From: an uncultured Clostridia bacterium
GTDB lineage: Bacteria > Bacillota > Clostridia > Christensenellales > Borkfalkiaceae
Direction of reading: 5' to 3'
Assembly: GCA_947628505.1 (NCBI GenBank)
Contig: CANRAD010000002.1
Coordinates: forward strand, 62,001 to 126,000
DNA length: 64,000 nucleotides
In this document: one piece after another, positions 17,710 through 25,750 of the stretch
Layout of the letters: each line of letters starts with the position of its first letter
Position numbering within the stretch: the first letter of the stretch is position 1
Notes under the pieces: generated by a model
Told to the model about the DNA's origin: nothing
Database searches by the model: none
Seen by the model: only the letters and a program-made list of their open reading frames with translations
Translations under genes and position numbers: made by a program

Positions 17710-18140
17710 ATGCAACACTCCTTTGTTTTTCATTCTCTCCCCCGCTCTTCCCCTGATTGCGTTTGACGCTCTCCGGGAAAACAGCGGGCCTTTTTTGCGT
17801 TTTGTAATATCCGCTTCCTCATTTTTTCAAAAGAATTATCCCCTCTTTTACCTCCTTTTGTTTTTTATCGTTTTTATCGAAGTCCCCGTTTTTTGTTTTG
17901 CATATTTGAATAAACGGGCATTAAAAAATTCAATGGTATCGTTAATCGTTGTATGTTTATACACTTTTATTTTAACATACCGAACTTAAAAGTCAAGAAA
18001 ACCGACGGACTTTTAAGGAAATTTCTCCCTCAATATACATAAATTTTCAGAATATTCGTAAAAAACGGCATTTAGTTCAATGGTTAACGATATCGTTGAA
18101 TATTTATGCGGCGGTTTGCCCGCTGTTTTCAAGGGTGCGT
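17710..18140. other. AT-rich intergenic region with dyads next to a recombinase gene
   Basis: This 430-bp gap holds an inverted repeat CTTAAAAGTC / GACTTTTAAG (17985-18017). Two imperfect copies of a TTCAATGGT-plus-ATCGTT motif are also present (17929-17951 and 18076-18100); the second contains the 12-bp palindrome AACGATATCGTT. A copy of a 16-bp repeat found on the other side of the recombinase gene lies at 18024-18039. These are plausible recombinase or regulator binding sites. No open frame is convincing. Confidence 0.5.
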
Positions 18141-19095
18141 TTATTGTAAATATTTTCCCAATTTGTTCATCATTGCACACTTGTGTTCGGGCAAGCTGTG
18201 CACATAGCAATTGAGAGTTATCGAGGCGTTGCGATGCCCCAGAATTTCCGAGAGCGTTTTTACGTCCATTCCGCATTCGAGAGCGCGCGTGGCGAATGTG
18301 TGCCTTAAAGAGTGCATGCCCATATGCGGCAGACCGAGTTTTTTCAAAACTATCGAGAAAGTGTTTTCGTATGAGCGCATTGAAACGACTTTGCCGTTTT
18401 TGCCCTCTACCACGAACGAAGTGCGCGAATTCTTTCTGAGTTCCCTCAGCGTCGGCATTATCTGCCGCGGAAGCGGTATTTCGCGTTGCGAGGAGCGCGT
18501 TTTAGGCGGCTCTATGAACTTCATATATCCGCCGCCGGAATAGCTGTCGTGGCAACTCTTTTTAACCGAAAGCACCTGCTTGCGGAAATCGATGTCGCTC
18601 CATTCGAGAGCGAGCAACTCGCCCACCCGAAGTCCCGTGTAAAGACAGAGCACTATTCCGTACAGTTTCGGATTTCGTTGACTGTTCACGAAGTTTTCGA
18701 GCTTTTTCTGCGCAGGAAGGGTGAGACACTCTATTTCCCGCGTGCGTCGGACTTTGAATCGCATTTTATCTGAATACTGCTTTTCCACGAATCCGAGTTC
18801 TTCCGCGCTCTGCAACGAACGTCTTACAAGCGAAATCGCTCCTTTTACGGTTGTTCCCGCATATATTGCGGCGATCTCGGCAACGAATTTCTGCAACACG
18901 GGAGCTGTGAGGTCCGCAAGCTCGCAATCGCCCAGCCGCGGGATTATCTGATTGTTTATGCAACTCAGATACCGCACGGACGTGCGTGCTTTGAGCGCGG
19001 GCAACGTCATCTCGTACCATATGTCAAGCCAATCTTTGTATTTCATTGTACTTCCCTCCTTAAAAAGTATCTTTCCGAGTCTCCCTCAATATACA
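18024..19095. mobile_element. Direct repeats bracketing a solitary tyrosine recombinase
   Basis: TCTCCCTCAATATACA occurs at 18024-18039 and 19080-19095 in the same orientation, 102 bp after the stop and 34 bp before the start of the recombinase gene. Sixteen identical bases flanking exactly one integrase gene suggest attachment sites of a one-gene element of about 1.06 kb, or recombination sites the enzyme acts on. No other cargo lies between them. Confidence 0.5.
18141..19046 (-). CDS. Tyrosine recombinase/integrase
   Basis: A 301-residue tyrosine recombinase with an N-terminal core-binding SAM-like domain (residues about 1-85) and a complete catalytic domain: Arg in YTGLRVGELLALEW near 150, HSLRHTFATRALECG near 245-250 (HxxR), His in LSEILGHRNASI, and the nucleophile Tyr in LNCYVHS. 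It starts with AGGAGGG upstream. It is a close paralogue of the recombinase at 38.8 kb: both share LSEILGH, CAMMNKLGK and the same length. Both sit beside genes for surface proteins, so a role in DNA rearrangement of surface loci is possible, besides element mobility. Confidence 0.92.
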   Translation of the reverse strand: MKYKDWLDIWYEMTLPALKARTSVRYLSCINNQIIPRLGDCELADLTAPVLQKFVAEIAAIYAGTTVKGAISLVRRSLQSAEELGFVEKQYSDKMRFKVRRTREIECLTLPAQKKLENFVNSQRNPKLYGIVLCLYTGLRVGELLALEWSDIDFRKQVLSVKKSCHDSYSGGGYMKFIEPPKTRSSQREIPLPRQIMPTLRELRKNSRTSFVVEGKNGKVVSMRSYENTFSIVLKKLGLPHMGMHSLRHTFATRALECGMDVKTLSEILGHRNASITLNCYVHSLPEHKCAMMNKLGKYLQ

Positions 19096-19130
19096 AGATT
19101 GTCTTTCGATTGCCTTTATTAAGTTGTAAA

Positions 19131-19151
19131 AGCGCGTTCCGCGCTTTTTTT
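19131..19151 (+). terminator. Intrinsic terminator without an obvious gene
   Basis: AGCGCG-TTC-CGCGCT (19131-19145) followed by a run of T on the plus strand. No plus-strand gene precedes it; it may stop antisense transcription leaving the recombinase region or guard the downstream lipoprotein promoter. The rest of 19.15-19.35 kb shows nothing. Confidence 0.6.
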
Positions 19152-19358
19152 CGGCAAAACCGCTCTTCGATTGACCTTGAAAAGCCGCTTTTCGTCCCTT
19201 TTCCGCGGCGGCACAAGGCGGCGCGGGAAATAAGTTTGCCTTTAAAAGCGAAAAATTCTAACGCTTTTCATAAATCGACGGGCGTGTCGGCAAAATTGTT
19301 TCATTAACTTGTTAAAGCGACGCGATTATACAATATATGTCAATTTGCGCATATCGTC

Positions 19359-19433
19359 TTGACACTTCTTCATTTATACGTTAGAATAAAAACAGATAAC
19401 AATTTTATATAAAGCCCCCGCTGCGGGGGCTTT
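19359..19433 (+). promoter_or_regulatory. Promoter and terminator-like hairpin in the leader of the LRR lipoprotein
   Basis: TTGACA (19359-19364), 17-bp spacer, TAGAAT (19382-19387). The predicted transcript starts about 19394 and runs at once into a perfect stem AAAGCCCCCG-CTG-CGGGGGCTTT (19411-19433), then a smaller GCTG...CAGC hairpin and A/T-rich sequence before the start codon at 19531. The first stem may act as an attenuator or stabilise the 5' end of the mRNA. Confidence 0.65.
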
Positions 19434-19530
19434 GCTGTGGTAACAGCAAAAAAAATTTTGCGCGTTTTTTGCGCGTTTTACGGCAGAAGCGGGGTTCGTC
19501 CCCGAAATAATATTCAAGGGAGATTTTAAC

Positions 19531-22389
19531 ATGCGAGGTAAAAAGTTTCTCATTACTGCGGCGTTGGCGGCAGTTTTTGCCGTTGCCGCCGTTTTCGGAG
19601 GCTGTCAGCACGCGTCCAGAGGCAACCCGGAGCACGTTCACGATTTCGGCGATTGGGCAATCGCCGTCGACGCCACGTGCACGGAGCCGGGCACAATGAA
19701 ACGCGAGTGCCGCGTGCCCGGGTGTGAAGAATACGAAACTTCGACGATTGCCCCGAAAAACCACGAGTACGGCGATTGGGTTGTCAGTCAGGAAGTTACG
19801 TGCACGACGGACGGCGAAAAATATCAAGAATGTACAAGACCGGGGTGCGGGCATCGGAATACGCAAACCATAGAACATCACGGGCACGAGTACGGCGAAG
19901 AAAAATACGGCTACAATTTCGATACGCACTGGCGCAAGTGCACTAAGTGCGGACAAAAGGAAACGGCCGCGCCTCACGAATACAACCCGGGCGAAACCGT
20001 TTGCAAAAAGTGCGGCTGGGACACGAGCCTTGACGTGCTCGCATTCGCGCTGAACGGAGACGGACAATCCTATAAAGTAACGGGATTCAAGGATAAAAAC
20101 CAACCGTCCGCGAAAATCATAATACCGGACGAATTCAACGATATGCCCGTTACCGAGGTGGACGAATTTGCGTTCACGACGGGATATTTAGATCACTTCT
20201 CGCCGCTTTCCGAAGTGGTGTTCGGCAACAACATCAGAAAAATAGGCGTATCGGCGTTCTGGCATTGCACCAATATAACCGAATTGGTTTTGCCGGAAAG
20301 CCTCGAAACCATCGGCAAATACGCGTTTTCGAGTTGCAGCGGCATACAGAACATAACTTTCGGCAACGGTCTCAAATTAATCGACTGTCAGGGATTTTAC
20401 GGCTGCACGTCTTACGAAGAATTGAATTTGCCCGATTCGCTCGAAACGCTCGGAGAATCGGCGTTCTGTTATAACACCGGCCTGAAACGCGTAAATTGCG
20501 GCGATAACCTTAAAACGGCGGATATGTTTGCGTTTTACGGTTGTTCGGAGCTTACGGACATCGACTTCGGCAACAGCCCGGTTTCCCTCTATTATCAAAC
20601 GTTCGGCGAGTGCACGAATCTCAAAAATGTCATATTGAGCGACAATATCGTATCCATAGGCGATAAGCAAGTGTTCCAAAATTGCAACTCGATTGACTAC
20701 AATGAGAAAGACGGAGTGAAATATCTCGGCAACGAGCACAACTTATACGTCGCGGCAATGAAGTGCGTCAACGACGCAAAGACTGATTTCGTTTCGGAGG
20801 AGGGCACTGCGGTTATAGCTGCCGCGGCGTTCGAGGAAATCGGAACTTTGCAGAGCGTCGTGCTCTCCGACAGCGTGCGTACAATAGATCCCAGCGCTTT
20901 TTCGGGCTGTTCGGGTTTGAATCACCTGACTTTAGGTTCCGGCATAAAAAATATCAACAGATCTGCCTTCTACGATTGCGAAGCTATAGAGCGCGTGGAC
21001 GTAGGCTCAATCGAAACGTGGCTCGGCATAACTTTCGCGTTTAACGAAAACGATATCGGTCAGGAGAAATACCGCGGATACGTAAATCCCCTATATTACG
21101 GGGCGGAACTTTACGTTGACGGAACGAAGCTTACAAGCCTCCAAGTGCCGCTCGGCATAACGAAAATATCGTCTTTCGCGTTTGTGGGATACGACTTTAT
21201 CACTTCCGTATTCATCGGCAGAGACGTAGAACAGATAGGACTTTTCGCCTTCAAAGAATGTCCGAACATCACGGAGCTCACCGTTTCGCCGGATAACGGA
21301 TATTTCCGCTCGGACAACAACTGCGTCATAGAAAAATCTGCCGAAAAAATAGTTTTGGGTTGCTCGTCGAGCGATATAAACGACGTAATCGGAGTTAAGG
21401 AAATCGGAGAATATGTGTTCGAAGACATAAATTTCCAAAACAAAGACGTAACCATACCGGACAGCGTGCAGACAATAGGCGAATATGCTTTCAGCAGTGC
21501 GAAAATCAGGATTCTCAGAGTGGGCAACGGCCTCAAAAAGTGTTGCGAGAACGCGTTCTGGGGCGTGGGCGTGCGCGAAGGGCAATCATCGGTAACCAAG
21601 ATACACGAAATCTACATAAGCGATATAAACAGTTGGTGCGCCATTGATTTCGAGAACGAATACGCCATGCCGATAGATTGGGAGTCCAACGCATATATTG
21701 CCGGACAAATTATAACCAACTATCAGTCGACGGGGCTCGAAATCCCGCGCACGGTAAAAGAGGTTAAACCTTACGCCTTCTTCAACACGGCCATAAATAT
21801 TCTCAAAATATCGTCCGAAACGACTAAAATAGACGCAACGTCTTTCGCTAAGACATGCAACCTCGGCGACATTTCCGTCGAAGAGGAAAACCCCGTTTAC
21901 AAGCTCTCTGCAACGGGCGACGGCATAATAGACGTAACCACAAAAACGCTCTTCCTCTGCAAAAACAAAACTAACGTCGACTTCACCTCGGACGATATCG
22001 AGAAAGTCGGCGCGTATGCGTTCGCTTACAGAGGCATGAAGAGCATCTTACTGCCGGACAAAATAACGGAAATAGGCGAATATGCGTTCCAGAGTTGCGA
22101 TATGGAGCACATAACCATACCGACGTCGGTAACAAAGATATGCGATTACGCTTTCGAAGATTGCAGAGATCTCGTTTCGATAACCATTCCCGAAAACGTA
22201 ACTTACATAGGTTATAACGCTTTCAATTGCGGCGCCTCGTACTGCAATCTTCAAAGCGCCGAGTTCGCCGATCCGAACGGTTGGGAACGCAAATATTTGG
22301 AACACGAATATGCAGCCGTCGATGTAAACAATCCGTCCCAAAACGCGAAGAATCTCATCGAGCACGGCTATGTCTGGAAAAAACAATGA
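19531..22389 (+). CDS. Large BspA-like leucine-rich repeat lipoprotein
   Basis: A 952-residue surface lipoprotein. Lipobox VFGGC places the lipidated Cys near residue 27. Residues about 35-165 hold three or four Cys/His modules (DATCTEPGTMKRECRVPGC and kin) related to those of the protein at 7.1 kb. The rest is a long solenoid of LRR_5 (BspA, Treponema TpLRR-like) repeats: IRKIGVSAFWHCTNITELVL, LETIGKYAFSSCSGIQNITF and about fifteen more. The C-terminus NPSQNAKNLIEHGYVWKKQ again resembles the 7.1-kb protein. BspA relatives bind host matrix proteins or other cells; the ligand here is unknown. It starts with GGGAG upstream and ends at a strong terminator. Confidence 0.92.
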   Translation: MRGKKFLITAALAAVFAVAAVFGGCQHASRGNPEHVHDFGDWAIAVDATCTEPGTMKRECRVPGCEEYETSTIAPKNHEYGDWVVSQEVTCTTDGEKYQECTRPGCGHRNTQTIEHHGHEYGEEKYGYNFDTHWRKCTKCGQKETAAPHEYNPGETVCKKCGWDTSLDVLAFALNGDGQSYKVTGFKDKNQPSAKIIIPDEFNDMPVTEVDEFAFTTGYLDHFSPLSEVVFGNNIRKIGVSAFWHCTNITELVLPESLETIGKYAFSSCSGIQNITFGNGLKLIDCQGFYGCTSYEELNLPDSLETLGESAFCYNTGLKRVNCGDNLKTADMFAFYGCSELTDIDFGNSPVSLYYQTFGECTNLKNVILSDNIVSIGDKQVFQNCNSIDYNEKDGVKYLGNEHNLYVAAMKCVNDAKTDFVSEEGTAVIAAAAFEEIGTLQSVVLSDSVRTIDPSAFSGCSGLNHLTLGSGIKNINRSAFYDCEAIERVDVGSIETWLGITFAFNENDIGQEKYRGYVNPLYYGAELYVDGTKLTSLQVPLGITKISSFAFVGYDFITSVFIGRDVEQIGLFAFKECPNITELTVSPDNGYFRSDNNCVIEKSAEKIVLGCSSSDINDVIGVKEIGEYVFEDINFQNKDVTIPDSVQTIGEYAFSSAKIRILRVGNGLKKCCENAFWGVGVREGQSSVTKIHEIYISDINSWCAIDFENEYAMPIDWESNAYIAGQIITNYQSTGLEIPRTVKEVKPYAFFNTAINILKISSETTKIDATSFAKTCNLGDISVEEENPVYKLSATGDGIIDVTTKTLFLCKNKTNVDFTSDDIEKVGAYAFAYRGMKSILLPDKITEIGEYAFQSCDMEHITIPTSVTKICDYAFEDCRDLVSITIPENVTYIGYNAFNCGASYCNLQSAEFADPNGWERKYLEHEYAAVDVNNPSQNAKNLIEHGYVWKKQ

Positions 22390-22430
22390 ACCGTTAAAAT
22401 GCGTTCGGAAGAAAACTTCAACATTATAAA

Positions 22431-22458
22431 AACTCCCGCGGAAATATCCGCGGGAGTT
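22431..22458. terminator. Bidirectional terminator between LRR lipoprotein and MATE genes
   Basis: AACTCCCGCGGA (22431-22442), loop AATA, TCCGCGGGAGTT (22447-22458), with T-runs on both sides. It serves the convergent genes ending at 22389 and 22470. Confidence 0.9.
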
Positions 22459-22469
22459 TTATGTCTGTT

Positions 22470-23885
22470 TTACTGAGCCTCTTCCCCTTCCGGAGGTTTA
22501 TCCTCGCAAACTTCCGGCGATTCGGAGAAGCGAAGTTTTTTATACAAAACCAAAAAGAATATCAGATGCGTCGCCGCGGTCAGAACCCACGAAACGGGAT
22601 AGGATATCGCGAGCCACATGAGATTGTGGAAATAGGGTATCGGGAAGATAAAGAATATCCATATGAGCCTGAAAACGCACGCGCCGCATGCGGATATCAC
22701 CGTCGGCAGCACCGAATAGCCTATGGAGCGCAACGCATAGGCGAACGTATCCATAAATCCGCACAGAAAATATGTGCTCAACAGCACCACGAGGCGCTGT
22801 TCTCCCCAATATACCGCCTGCGGATCGCTGACGTAAAGCCCCAGGAGCGGAATCCTCGCAAGCAGTATTACGCCGCTCAAAATAAACCATACGGCCGAAA
22901 CCAGCCCGAGGACATAGAGAACCACTCTCATTATGTTCCCCTTGTTCTTTGCGCCGTAATTCGCGGAAGCGAACGTTACCGTTCCCTGCGCGCACGTATT
23001 CATTGCGGTGTACACGAAACCTTCGAGCGAAGAGGCGGCGCCGTTACCGTCGGTGATGACTGCTCCCGCCGCGTTGCTGAGCTCGTTTACGCTCGTCTGT
23101 ATCATTATGTTCGAGATGGAGAATATAAAGCTCTGCAATCCCGCCGGCAGACCTATGCGCACTATTTCGAGAGTTTCTTTAAGATATATTCTGACGTTTT
23201 TGAGTCTGAATTCGAAAAAACCGCCCTTTTTGAATATAATGTACAGAACCGTCATGAGCGCGGCGAAAAATTGGGATATGGCCGTGGCTATGGCCACGCC
23301 CGGAACGTCGAGCTTTATCACCGCCACAAACAAGAGGTTCAGAAGAACGTTTATGACGCCTGAGGCCGTGAGAAAATAAAACGGTTTGCGGGTGTCGCCC
23401 ACCGCCCTTAAAAGCGCCGCGACGAAATTGTATATTATCGTAAACGGCACGCCGATAAAGTATATGAAGAGATAGTCGGTGGCGAGTTCGATGACTTCTG
23501 CGTTCGTGCCCATCCATCTGAGAAAAATCCCCGAACATGCGGCGCCGAACGCGCCTACCGCCACGCCGATAATGAGCGAAAGCGACATCGCGGTGTAGGC
23601 CACTCTTTTCCCTTTCTCCGCGTCTCCCGCGCCGAAACAGCGCGACATCAACACGTTTACGCCGATAGCCAACCCCAAAAAGAGATTGACTATAAGATTT
23701 ATAAGCGCGTTCGTCGACGAAATAGCGCCCACGGAGTGTTCGGAGCCGAATATCCCGCACACGATAAGGTCGCTCGCCGTGTACAGAAGCTGCAATATAC
23801 CGGTGAGCATGAGCGGCGCTATGAATATGCAGAGGTTCTTTAAAAGCCCCTTTTTCGACGTCATGTCTATTTCTCTGAAAGCCAT
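22470..23885 (-). CDS. MATE family multidrug efflux transporter
   Basis: A 471-residue, 12-helix MATE transporter with two homologous halves (PLMLTGILQLLYTASDLIVCG at the start, IGLPAGLQSFIFSISNIMIQ in the middle). Length and pattern are normal for the NorM/DinF-like bacterial branch that expels cationic drugs with Na+ or H+. It differs clearly from the MATE at 10.9 kb, with a shorter, charged C-terminus. It appears monocistronic and is divergent from the permease gene at 24.0 kb, so the two may share an upstream control region of about 150 bp. Confidence 0.92.
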   Translation of the reverse strand: MAFREIDMTSKKGLLKNLCIFIAPLMLTGILQLLYTASDLIVCGIFGSEHSVGAISSTNALINLIVNLFLGLAIGVNVLMSRCFGAGDAEKGKRVAYTAMSLSLIIGVAVGAFGAACSGIFLRWMGTNAEVIELATDYLFIYFIGVPFTIIYNFVAALLRAVGDTRKPFYFLTASGVINVLLNLLFVAVIKLDVPGVAIATAISQFFAALMTVLYIIFKKGGFFEFRLKNVRIYLKETLEIVRIGLPAGLQSFIFSISNIMIQTSVNELSNAAGAVITDGNGAASSLEGFVYTAMNTCAQGTVTFASANYGAKNKGNIMRVVLYVLGLVSAVWFILSGVILLARIPLLGLYVSDPQAVYWGEQRLVVLLSTYFLCGFMDTFAYALRSIGYSVLPTVISACGACVFRLIWIFFIFPIPYFHNLMWLAISYPVSWVLTAATHLIFFLVLYKKLRFSESPEVCEDKPPEGEEAQ

Positions 23886-24032
23886 ATTTCGCCTGCCGAT
23901 ATATTATATCACATAGTTTTATGTTTGCAAGCGCGAAAAGCATTTGTTTTTTATAAAAGTCGGCGCATATATTTGATTTTATCGGCGCACGGTGATAAAA
24001 TATATCGCGGTTTCACATTTACGGAAAAAATT

Positions 24033-25340
24033 ATGATTGCAACATTGGTTATATGCGGCGCAACCGTGGCGGCGATGATCTGCGGCGTGCTGTTCTTCCC
24101 GAAAATAAAGCTCGGCCCGTTAAAAATAGACAGTTATTGGGTGATAACTCTGCTCGGAGCCTGTATTTTGCTCGCAAGCGGGCAAGCGGACGTCGCGGCC
24201 GTGGGCAAGGCGCTCGTGGCCGACACCGCCGTAAATCCGCTCAAAATACTCGTGCTGTTCATTTCGATGACGGTGCTCTCCGTCTTTCTCGACGAGCTCG
24301 GATTTTTCAGATTTCTCGCGAGCGCCGCGCTGAGAAAAGCCGGAAGCGGACAGAAAAAACTGTTTTTATATCTGTATGCAACCGTTTCCGTTCTCACCGT
24401 GTTCACTTCCAACGACGTCATAATACTTTCGTTTACTCCGTTTATCTGCTACTTCGCAAAGACAGCAAAGATAAACCCCGTGCCCTATCTTGCGGCGGAA
24501 TTTGTGGCCGCAAACACTTGGAGCATGCTGTTCATAATAGGCAATCCGACAAATATATATCTCGCCACTTCTTACGGCGAAGACTTTGCAAACTACCTCA
24601 AACTCAGTCTTTTCCCCACGATTTTTGCGGGAACGTGTGCGTTTTTCGTGCTGTATATTCTGTTCCGCAAAAAACTTTCGGCGCCCATTGTCGGCGAAGC
24701 CGAGGACGCGCGTATAGAAAACAAACCCATGCTCGCGGCGGGAATAATTCACCTTGCCGTCTGCACGGTGTTTCTCGCCGTAGGCTCGTATATCGGCGTT
24801 GAGATGTGGATAGTTTCCGCGTGCGCCGTGGGAAGTCTTGCAATCTGCGCGCTCATCATGTGCGCGGCGCAGAAAAAAAAGCCGAAAGAACTTTCGGCAT
24901 GTTTTATGAGGGCGCCCTGGCAATTGGTTCCTTTCGTACTCGCCATGTTCGCGCTGATTGAAGGACTCGGGCAGAACGGCGCAACCCGCGCATTCGCAGA
25001 TTTCTTAGGCAGCGATTTCGCCGTGTTGAAGTACGGCGTAAGCTCGTTTTTCGCCTCGAATCTGATAAACAATATACCTATGAGCGTGCTGTATTCATCC
25101 GTGCTCAACTATTCCGACGCCGGCTTGGGCGCAATGTTTGCAACGGTGATAGGCTCCAATCTCGGCGCGTTTTTAACGCCTGTCGGCGCGCTCGCCGGGA
25201 TAATGTTTTCGGCTATTGCCGGAGAACACGGCGTCAAATTCGGATATGTCGATTTTCTGAAAACGTGCGCGATAGCGGCCGTTCCCGCGCTGTTCGCCGC
25301 GCTCGGCGGACTTTATCTCGCGCTCCTATGCTTCGGCTGA
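24033..25340 (+). CDS. ArsB/SLC13-type anion permease
   Basis: A 435-residue membrane protein with about 11 helices of the ion-transporter superfamily that includes ArsB and the SLC13/DASS carriers. Two signature re-entrant loops are visible: TSNDVIILSFTPF with GNPTNIYLATSYG in the first half and NLINNIPMSVL with GSNLGAFLTPVGALAG in the second. ATG 24033 is chosen because the earlier in-frame region (23.93-24.03 kb) is not hydrophobic and has no ribosome binding site; the site before 24033 is itself weak. No ars genes are nearby, so arsenite is only one possible substrate; carboxylate or another anion is equally likely. Confidence 0.82.
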   Translation: MIATLVICGATVAAMICGVLFFPKIKLGPLKIDSYWVITLLGACILLASGQADVAAVGKALVADTAVNPLKILVLFISMTVLSVFLDELGFFRFLASAALRKAGSGQKKLFLYLYATVSVLTVFTSNDVIILSFTPFICYFAKTAKINPVPYLAAEFVAANTWSMLFIIGNPTNIYLATSYGEDFANYLKLSLFPTIFAGTCAFFVLYILFRKKLSAPIVGEAEDARIENKPMLAAGIIHLAVCTVFLAVGSYIGVEMWIVSACAVGSLAICALIMCAAQKKKPKELSACFMRAPWQLVPFVLAMFALIEGLGQNGATRAFADFLGSDFAVLKYGVSSFFASNLINNIPMSVLYSSVLNYSDAGLGAMFATVIGSNLGAFLTPVGALAGIMFSAIAGEHGVKFGYVDFLKTCAIAAVPALFAALGGLYLALLCFG

Positions 25341-25390
25341 CGCGCTCCGCGGGGCGTTGCGGCAAAAATTAAAATAGGCGCTAAAAACGC

Positions 25391-25419
25391 TTGTAATTTT
25401 TGAAAATTGCATATATAAT
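25391..25419 (+). promoter_or_regulatory. Promoter of tRNA-Gln
   Basis: TTGTAA (25391-25396), 17-bp spacer, TATAAT (25414-25419), about 18 bp before the tRNA 5' end. Confidence 0.75.
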
Positions 25420-25436
25420 GATTAGGTAATATTTAT

Positions 25437-25511
25437 TGGGGTGTAGCCAAGCGGTAAGGCAACGGACTCTGACTCCGTCATTCGGGTGTTCGAATCACTT
25501 CGCCCCAGCCA
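25437..25511 (+). tRNA. tRNA-Gln (anticodon CUG), with encoded CCA
   Basis: A 75-nt tRNA with acceptor TGGGGTG/CGCCCCA, D-arm, anticodon loop CTCTGAC giving CUG (Gln), T-arm around TTCGAAT and discriminator G with encoded CCA. The T-stem is imperfect (GGGTG/CACTT, two G-U pairs). The part from the anticodon loop onward is apparently supplied by the inserted element; the displaced original 3' end with a perfect T-stem (GTTGG/CCAGC) is at 44,049-44,093. A terminator (25517-25552, GGGCGGTTTTTAGC stem, then GTTTTTTG) follows, also on the element side. Confidence 0.93.
25467..25484 (+). other. attL core of the element
   Basis: CTCTGACTCCGTCATTCG inside tRNA-Gln. Identity with the right copy stops abruptly on both sides (GGA before it here, TTC at the right end), which defines the crossover segment. 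Confidence 0.82.
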
Positions 25512-25587
25512 ATTTTGGGCGGTTTTTAGCGATTTTCAGCTAAAAACCGCCCGTTTTTTGTCTTTTGAAATTGCTTCTTTTTTGCGA

Positions 25588-25618
25588 TTGGGGGATAATT
25601 GGGGGAAAATTGGGGGAC
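25588..25618 (+). other. Candidate integrase arm-type sites, left end
   Basis: Three closely spaced direct copies of TTGGGGGA between the tRNA and the integrase gene. Two copies with the same spacing recur at 43936-43963, 90 bp inside the right end. Tandem short repeats near both ends are the usual look of arm sites for tyrosine integrases. Confidence 0.5.
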
Positions 25619-25632
25619 GAGCGCGGAGTTTT

Positions 25633-25712
25633 CAAAACAGCACAGTGCGCTGTTTTGCCGCGCGAGATGAGTGAGCGCATCCGTCCCGCGCGAACGGTGT
25701 CCGAGTTGTCCG
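25633..25712. repeat. Hairpin-containing repeat, copy A
   Basis: A stem CAAAACAGC-N7-GCTGTTTTG followed by ATGAGTGAGCGCATCCG and CCCGCGCGAACGGTG. A second copy at 28298-28364 keeps the stem and the downstream sequence with few changes. Both copies lie in the mobility part of the element, one beyond the integrase gene, one upstream of the relaxase gene. Function unknown. Confidence 0.6.
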
Positions 25713-25750
25713 TTGCCCTTACGGACAACGAGAAAAATTTTCGGTCCTCG

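Noticed and set aside
23925-24032. Longer start of the ArsB/SLC13-like permease
   Set aside because: The extra 36 residues are neither hydrophobic nor preceded by a ribosome binding site and lie in the divergent promoter region.
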